A stretch of 64,000 nt of DNA. Source: Owenia fusiformis. Lineage: Eukaryota; Annelida; Polychaeta; Sabellida; Oweniidae. The notes below the pieces were generated by a model, which was given only the letters and a program-made list of their open reading frames with translations, did not search any database and was not told the DNA's origin. The stretch is taken from assembly GCA_903813345.2 (NCBI GenBank), contig CAIIXF020000012.1, forward strand, positions 24,442,184 to 24,506,183, given 5' to 3'. The position numbers and the translations under genes were made by a program. How positions within the stretch are numbered: position 1 is the first letter of the stretch; every line of letters begins with the position of its first letter. Below are positions 54,201 through 63,200 of the stretch, in pieces.

Positions 54201-57200
54201 TATCATCATATCTTCATAACAACTGTTCTTCAGAACTTACCTTTTTAAAAGTCTTGTCTATGAGGTCAAACCTCTTGGCTTCTTCAGGCAGCTGTGACCT
54301 AATATCCCCACCAATGAATATACCCTCTAAGTACATCCACTTCCTTTGGACTACCATCCACACCTGAAATTCACATTGCACAATGACCATTACAGAATAA
54401 ATCATATTTCAAATGAGATATGACATGCCACATAACATTGAGGAGTTTTTGCTCTAGAGAGGAGTGCCATTTTTTTGACACCCTGTAGTGTAAATAATCA
54501 CATGTTAAAATAGCCATTGTTATCATTCATCCAGACCCACTAGCCATGGCAAAAATGAAAATTAACCAGGGCAAATGAAGTTTCACTGGTCTTTCCTATA
54601 ATCTTGACCTCTAAAGATCAATTATCATTCAAAGCCTTAATCCCAAAATCATCCAAAAATAACAAAAAATTATTATAACAGTACATTTACTTACATCTAA
54701 GACTTCACTGATGAGAGACAATGACTTTTCCCAGTTCTGTACACTAGTCATGAATGGACCAATAAACCTTGAAGCAGACATGCTCTGTAGATTCATAGCA
54801 TTGTCATCCAGAGTCTGTAGGACTTCATCCACACTACCCAAGATGTAGCCTCGATTTGATGTTCCCTTTGTGTAGTTCCCAACTGAAAACTTGATGCTGT
54901 CCCAGGTCTCCTGCACTTCTTTTACACCCTGAAATAACAAGATAATCCAATTTAGAACCATCAAGGTATGATTGCAAAAATGTTAAATAAAACAATAAAA
55001 TACTAAAATTATTGTATGAGGTCAGTATCCATATTTACATGTACTCATTCGGCTCCCATCAGTCAAATGCGGTGAAGACCGAGCGTAATAAGATGGTCAG
55101 TATCCGGGTGTAAGGATTTCAGAACTATTTATAAAAATTGAGTTTCGGACCAATTGTCCGTAATTGAAGTGGGAATAAAGATGATACAGTTTAAAACTAA
55201 CTTGAACAATCAAATGCAAATATCTTTGAACGTATTCCTTTAGATATGACAAAATGAGATCTAAAAAATTTTAGTATAAGGCTTAGTATGATTTCCTGAT
55301 GGTTCATGGTAAATTGGCCCCTTTCGTCTTAATTTGGATAATTAACACACATGACATTTTGTATGTCCACATTGACATCAGCCTACCTTTTCTATGCTCA
55401 ACTCTTTGGTAGCTGCTGTGACAATGTCTCCTATAGTTTCTTGGAATCTGTGTAGCTCCATAGCGAATACATTCTGTAGAGTGAAAGTCTCTGGGTTCAT
55501 GTCAAATGATTGGCCAGTCTTCTTCATCAAGTCCTTCCAATGTCTGAAAATGAAGCAGTTGAAAGAATAGATATGTGCAAAATAGATATTGGTTAAAAAG
55601 TTGGTAAAAGTCAATGTTTTTATGGACTCTATACTGAAAATTGACTCAAGCACTTTCCACTGAGAATTTTAAGAGAAAAGTAGAGCTGTCATATATGGCA
55701 GCACAAAAAAATGACAATTTAGCAGTCAAAGTGCAATAAACATTGTATACCCATGTCCCATTGTCTATACAGTACATACCTGTCTCTAAGAGCTTCATGT
55801 TTAAGATCAACAAACAATGGCAATGAATCTCTGAACTCCTTTAACTTTTCCTCTACCATTTTCCCAACACGCATATTTTTCACATCCCTAGGAAGTTTAC
55901 GTAAGGACTTTAAGAATGTCTCTATTCCCTCTTGTAGCTGTTGAATATTCAAGTTGGCCCATAGAGTCTCAGCCCATGTCTCTCGTGCTTTCTAAAATTG
56001 AAACATGTTTAAGATCAACAGAATCTTTAAGTTAGTCCATGGCTTCTCACACCATATTTCCCACCCTTCAAACACATTTAGAATCAGCTCAAATTTTTTA
56101 CCAAGGATACAATACTGTTTGATTTTGAGAATGAAGAATCCATGTCGACAATTTTTTTTAAAAATCATATTCCTGTCGTGGACAGCAATTTTGGAATATG
56201 GTATGTTTTCTAGTCATTGGTATCAATATTTATCTCATCAGAAATGTTTTTCTACCTTTTGTTCCTCATAGAGGTCATATATTTGTTCCAATCCTTTCAT
56301 CTCTTTTTGAACCTTCAGTAGTTCTGGATACATGGTGATTGGAAGGTCAAATAATTTCTCAGCATTCGCCAGTTCATTTCTGTCAGCCTCATACTTGCTG
56401 AGTTCATCTTGGAATTTTTTCATCAGCTGAACACCTAAAAAAAAAAAGAAACAGAGTGATGAATGTTGCCCTTTTATCAAAAATTCAAAATGGTAGGCAA
56501 ATTTACACAGCATGCCTAAAACCTCATCAGATCTAATGGCACTAGTCACATCAACCCACACACCTGTCCATATAGCATAAAACAACACCGATATAGCACT
56601 TTGAAAAAGTGAGATAAAAAGTATGAATTTAAACTTGGTCCAAGAACAAAATTGAGTGCCTGTTTATAACGAAAGAAGTTCAATGAAAACTGTATTTTTC
56701 TTGAATATTCCATTTTTAAAAAGTATCTTTATAAAGTACATGTATGTAATTAGAAATTCAGCAAGGCTAAGTCTCTATACCTTTATCTAAGTCTTTCCCT
56801 ACAGCACCAGGTCCCTCCATGTGGAACCTCTCACCAAATACCTCAAGAGACTTGGCATACTCCTTGATCTGTTGCTGGGTGATCTACAAAAGAAAACATT
56901 AAATTGTATTAACAGGATTATTTTCAGGGTAAACAGGGTACCCCAAAAATTGTACCGGAGACAAACATAGAATTACCTTGTGAGTGATGAAGGAATGATC
57001 TTGGAATTTGGTCATCATTCATTGACAGCAAAATGTCATATGGCTTTTGCCCATGCAAAATCTTATAGTTCATGAAATATGTTTCTAAATTGGAAGCTTT
57101 TATTTTAAAAGGAGTTCATTTTTGCAACATATATTGCATAAGATGATAGTACTGAAACAAATATTCATTTTCAGAGTGAGCTGGAGGAACTAGTCCTCAT

Positions 57201-60200
57201 AGATTACATACCTCAGTAAACTTGGTCTTTACAACAACAAGGCGAGCATCTACATTCTTAGATTCAAGTACTAGGTCCTCCCAGATGTAAGGCAGTTTCT
57301 CACAGATCTCTTTTTCCTCATCTGTCACCTGCAAGAATACAATAACAGTTTATCGTTCATTTTTCAAGAGGATGTATAGCCAAAAAGTATTTGGAGAAAA
57401 TGTGTCATGTTTGTCACGAAGGAGACCACATGAATGTTATAATATGGATATAACTTGCATGCGATAACATTAAATCATAAAAAATCAAAGTCTGTATATT
57501 TTACCTCAATGTCATACATATTGAGCAACCTGTAACTTTCCCATATCTTACCTCAATGTCATATATACCGAGCACCCTGTATCTTACCTGTAAAGTTTGC
57601 ATATCTTACCTCAATGTCATATATACTGAGCACCCTGTATCTTTACTGTAAAGTTTGCATATCTTACCTTAATGTCATATATACCGAGCACCCTGTATCT
57701 TTCCTGTAAAGTTTGCATATCTTACCTCAATGTCATATATACTGAGCACCCTGTATCTTTACTGTAAAGTTTGCATATCTCACCTCAATGTCATATATAC
57801 TGAGCACTCTGTATCTTTCCTGTAAAGTTCGCATATCTTACCTCAATGTCATATATACTGAGCACCCTGTATCTTTCTTGTAAAGTTCGCATATCTTACC
57901 TCAATGTCATATATACTGAGCACCCTGTATCTTTCTTGTAAAGTTCGCATATCTTACCTCAATGTCATATATACTGAGCACCCTGTATCTTTCCTGTACA
58001 TCTCTTATCCTCAGTTCAGACTCAAGGGATATATTCTTAATGTCTGTAATTGTCTGCAGTACAAACTTCAAGTCTTCTAAAGTGTTGGGAGTCTCTGCCA
58101 GATCGTCTCCTTTGTCCTAGAAATGTAAATAAAAATAAATGTAAATATCTATCCATATCAATTTTCAACTTAAACGAATTATTTTATTCTGTTTATACTG
58201 AATTAAAGCATTTTTGAGTACATTTCTGTCAATAAAAAATTAACTGTCAAACATTAACTGGCTTATCATAAATAAACTAGCTTAACTATTATTATTTACC
58301 ATTCCAAGAGCATGTCCTTTACTCTATAATAACAGAAATATTATTAAAGATTGACTATTAAATTCAACACATGATTCATTCTTGACATTCTTAGGAATTA
58401 AAGGTCTAATTAGAGTTTAGGTACAGGCATGATTCCCATCATAAAAAGATGAAAATTGCCAATGTTTCTGAGGTGCAGTCTTTCATCATAAACTTAACTG
58501 GAGAAAGCTTCTTGAAAATTTCACCACCTAAGATCCCTGCTTCTCCCAAGTTATTCTTATCAAAGTTTACTGTTGTTTTGAAAATTGTAATTCAAAATAT
58601 TCTCATTAGAATGGTACCCTGAGTAAAAAAATCCTTACATCAAATTCATCACGTAGACTATAAAGTTGTGTCTTGGCAGAATCTCTTAGTGTTGTACCAT
58701 AAGTTTCAATCCATTGTTTAGCATGTTCTTTCACAGCGCTGGCCAATGGAGCCATGTGAAGTCTGATACACTCCTGGTCTTTCACCAAGGGCAAGTTCTC
58801 CACATCATCGATGGTCTTGAAGTAATATTGGAAACGATCGTCGAAGGAGACAACACTTGGATCCTTGGCAAACCATTTCTCTACTGACACAGACTGAAAT
58901 GATGAAATAACATTAAGTAAGCCAAAAGGTGGTACTCAATTCATTCCAGCCAATAAGATAATATCTATGCTACAGCTAAGTAGAAACTGATTTTTTATCT
59001 TTCAAGGTCGATCTAGTTATCAGCCTCTACAGAGCTACTACCAAAAATGGATAATCAGTAATTGAGTAAAAGTTCTATTTTTCATTAGAATTGGGTGAAA
59101 TGTAAATGTTAAAAGTTTTAACATAAAGCAATATATTGTTGGTTCACATTTAAAGCATCAATAAGAAAGCTGAATCTAATTGTTTAATTCTTGATTTAAG
59201 ATAGGGGGGGGGGGCAGGGGGGTAGCTAGCTAGACTAAGCTTATTGCTAACTTTCAAAAAACGTTCAATAATTGAGTTTACAAACATTTCTGCCTGCAAA
59301 ACATGAATCTAGCAAATATACCCCGATAGCTTGATTCAAATAACGAAGATAAAATTATGGTCATGACTCCTTGCTTAAAATTGAATTGAAAAGGAAATGC
59401 ACCTTGTCCACTTTCCATATGCCTCTATATTTCTTCCACCTTGTGAGATACCTAGTGAGGCCTGTTAGAGTGTTTTTCATGCTGTTTTGTATACTCTGTA
59501 CAAGCTCTATGATTTCAGGGCTTGCTGAAATGTCACTGAAGAAGCTGAACACGTATGGCTCATCTTCTCCTTCTATTTTCTGTGGAGGTGTCTCCAAACA
59601 TGTGCCATGCATCCAACGAATAAAGTTCTTTGTTCTGTAATCAAAAAGGCAATTGTTAGAGTGAACAAAACACTCCCTCTTACTCCCTCTGACTTGTGTC
59701 TTATGGAAAGGTACTTTTAAGTGGTAGGTATTTTTATTTGAATTTGTTATGGCATAACTTATGTGGAGCAAGTGATTTCTTGCACATATTCCTTGTCATT
59801 ACCATACTCATATTATTAAAACTATAAGTTTGATTTGAATTATTCTTGAATTTTTACTAAAGTTGCTCTGATCTTTTACAATGTTTATCCTATTTTCACA
59901 AATTATGTTTCAAAATGTGTGTAATTAGTCTCTTTAGTACATTTGCCAAATTGAGCACCAGGAGACCATTAACAGAAACTTTGTAATGCTAGGAAATTCT
60001 TCTCTTACTATGACAGCATTACATCCATGGTTACAACTATCTGTTTAGGAATTCTAAACTTAACAAAGTTTCAGTTAATGACCCGAGGATAGTAAAATGA
60101 CACAAGTTATTGTAAAATGATTTTGTATCCAAGAATAGATGAATAAAGCAATTAGAAAACCTAATGTGGACATACCCCTCAACGCAGTCTCTCACACACT

Positions 60201-63200
60201 GTAGAGTTAGCTTGTAGACCTCATTGGCCGCAGGGTGGAGCACAACATCAGGGGCAGCAAGTAGAGTCTCAACTTGGAAAAGAGGAGATTCACTTACCAC
60301 TGCAGCATTGAAGCCCTTCAGATTGTTGGTTACCAGCTACAAAGAAAGTAAAACATATTTATTACTGGAACTTTGCCATTTGTTTTTGCCATATTTAAGA
60401 AGGAATGTTGCACAGGATTAAGCAACATTATGGTCTATCGGTGAGGAAATTTGATAACTACAAATTAGCCATGGTTCAGAATTAAACAAAACTGCACTTG
60501 AGCCAGAGGAAACTACAATCATAATTTACATTTTTATCCATTGATATTCATAACAGTAAAAGTACTAATTTGTAAAATTCACTTTTATGAAAGCAAAAAC
60601 TAAATAATTTTTCATACCTTGCTTAGAGATCCATATATTTTTCTTTCCCAATGTCCATAATATTGGGCAAGTTTAGGAGACTTTCCTGTATTTGTATGGA
60701 CCACCAATCCCTCCATCTTGGTCAATAAGGGCCCTATAGCTCGATATTTCCTCGCAAGGGTCTCGTAGTCTTTGAAACGCTCCCTCTCTATATACTCAAA
60801 GAATTCCTGTGAACAAAAAGTGAGAAATTACAACAGTGGGCATGTTTATGTGACCAATATAAGTTTAATGCATTCATCATTGGCATTTAAAGTTGCTCAA
60901 ATCAAACACCTTCATATTGCTCCTGTCACTAAAATCAATCAGTTCATCATTTAGATTGGCAGAGTGAGATGGTTGTGCACATGGTTGTGAACAATGTTAT
61001 TTAATCAACACATGGATGCTTATGTATTGTACATGTAGTCATAGAGAAAATGGGAAAAATTGAGATGTGAAGAATACACACTGTTTCGAGATCAACAGAA
61101 CCTTGAAGCTCGGTTGCATTATATTAAATGTTAATGACCCCTCTTTACACCTGGCTACATGACCAAAGCAGTGCTTTTTTCAAAAGAAATGCATTGTAAC
61201 ATATTTTCAATGAATACCATTGATATATGCACTGATGATGCACTTAATCAATGTTAGACAATTACAAGAAAAACTAGACTTTGGAAATTGAACGAAGTTC
61301 AATTTCAGACTCCAGATTTAGACCTTTTTTAGCCGAGTCATCCAGAATAAGCCGAGTCATCCAGAAAAAGATGGATGGATAAAATAGGAAGGTAGGATAG
61401 GATAGAATAGGAAGGAACGATAGGATAGAATAAGAAAGAAGGATAGGATAGAACAGAATAGTTAGAAAGGATATGATAAGAGAGGATAGGAAGGATAGGA
61501 AGGAAAAGATACAAAGGAAGGATAGATAGGAAGGATAGGATAGGATAGGATAAGATCAGATAGGAAGGATGGATGACTTTTTCAATATTTCCTTCTCTAC
61601 TCTTGACTTTCTATCAGGATACCATCAGATCGATTTTCCGAAATTTCAAAACGCCATAACTTCCGAACCAAAAGTCGGATCGAAATTTGATTTAAAGATT
61701 CGGATTCCTGACAAAATTCTACTCTTAATTCATAACTCATACGTTAAATTTGGCGAATTTTAGTTTGCAGATTCTGATTTCTGAGACAATTCTACTCTTA
61801 ATTCATAACTCATATGTTAAATTTGGAGAACTTTTTATTTTGACCTACTTTCCGGACACCATATCTCAAAAGTGGGTCAAAATACTCTCTGACGGCAAAA
61901 GGCTAACACTATTAGCACACTCTTGGCTACATGTATACACAATTTCAAAGAATATAATTAAAGTGTAGTGTCAGAATCGCAAAAATAAGGAAAACCTTTG
62001 GATTTGACCTAGATTTTGACCTAGGTATTTTGGTGTCAAAATTTTGAAGCTAGATGGCTTTTGAGGTCCCCTTCTTTTAAAAGCTTTCATTAAATTAAGC
62101 TGAACTCAGTCTATATTTCGTATTTCTCACTTCAAAAAATCTTTTTTCCCGTTGACTTAAAGTGTGCGCCCAACCTGGCTACGTATATAACAGAGTTTAT
62201 ACTGGCGGATTAGACTAGTTCATTTTTTACATGTGTGTAAAAGCTTTCTCTTATTTGCGTTTTTTCGTTTAGTACGGTTTTGTTATAATTGCCGAGGTCA
62301 TATAACCGGGATAAAAAAATGATCATCGTTGACTGCGCACACACAAAACATTTACGTCGAGTGAACAGTGTTATTAAAAACAACAAGCTTTAGAATACAA
62401 AGCCCGGTAGTGTGATAATAAGCTGTACACTACCACTGCTGCATGTACATATTAGGGCTCGTAAAGAGTGGATAGGAAGGTTGTGTTTGTCACTTTTAAA
62501 TTTTAAATTTCAAAATTGCCATTTAAATGTCATAATTTCTTGGTTTCATTCGTTTAGCCGATCAAAACATTGTAAAACAATAAATCGTCTGTTACGTATA
62601 ATCAATTTTGTTCAGTTTTGATTAGTTGTCAGAATGAAGTTACGTTCATCTGAATCCATGTTTCAAATCAAAAATCATATTTTCTTCACTTCAAAATACT
62701 TCAGTGAGATGAATGCTCGGAATTGTCGTTTGCAATAACTTATTGTCGTATTCGTTCTTTTATCTACTCGACAGAAGCATTTAGTCGTACATTTGATGCC
62801 AGGTCACCTTCTCGCGTACCTCTTGGGGAGCCCCACATTTGTGTCTGTACTCATGGAAGTAAATTCCCCGGTGTAGCCGAGAGCCACAAACTTTCAACAG
62901 GTTCGAAATGGCAAATTTCTCTCATATGTACTCATATTTTATTAATTATCACCTACAAAGTATTGCTAATAACTATATGTAATTTCAATAAGGAAACTTA
63001 TCTGGCTACATGTAAATTCAATATCAACACTAGATGTTCACTCAACACGTCTTGGCTTACCTTGTGATGACAAACCCTGGGTTTTCGCTATTTATAGTTT
63101 ATCAACACCTGGACGCATGCGCATTTTATAGTTTATCAGGCACTTTAACATGGGCACCAAATTTAGCGATTTTTGAGCTTTCAAAACGCCATAACTTCCG

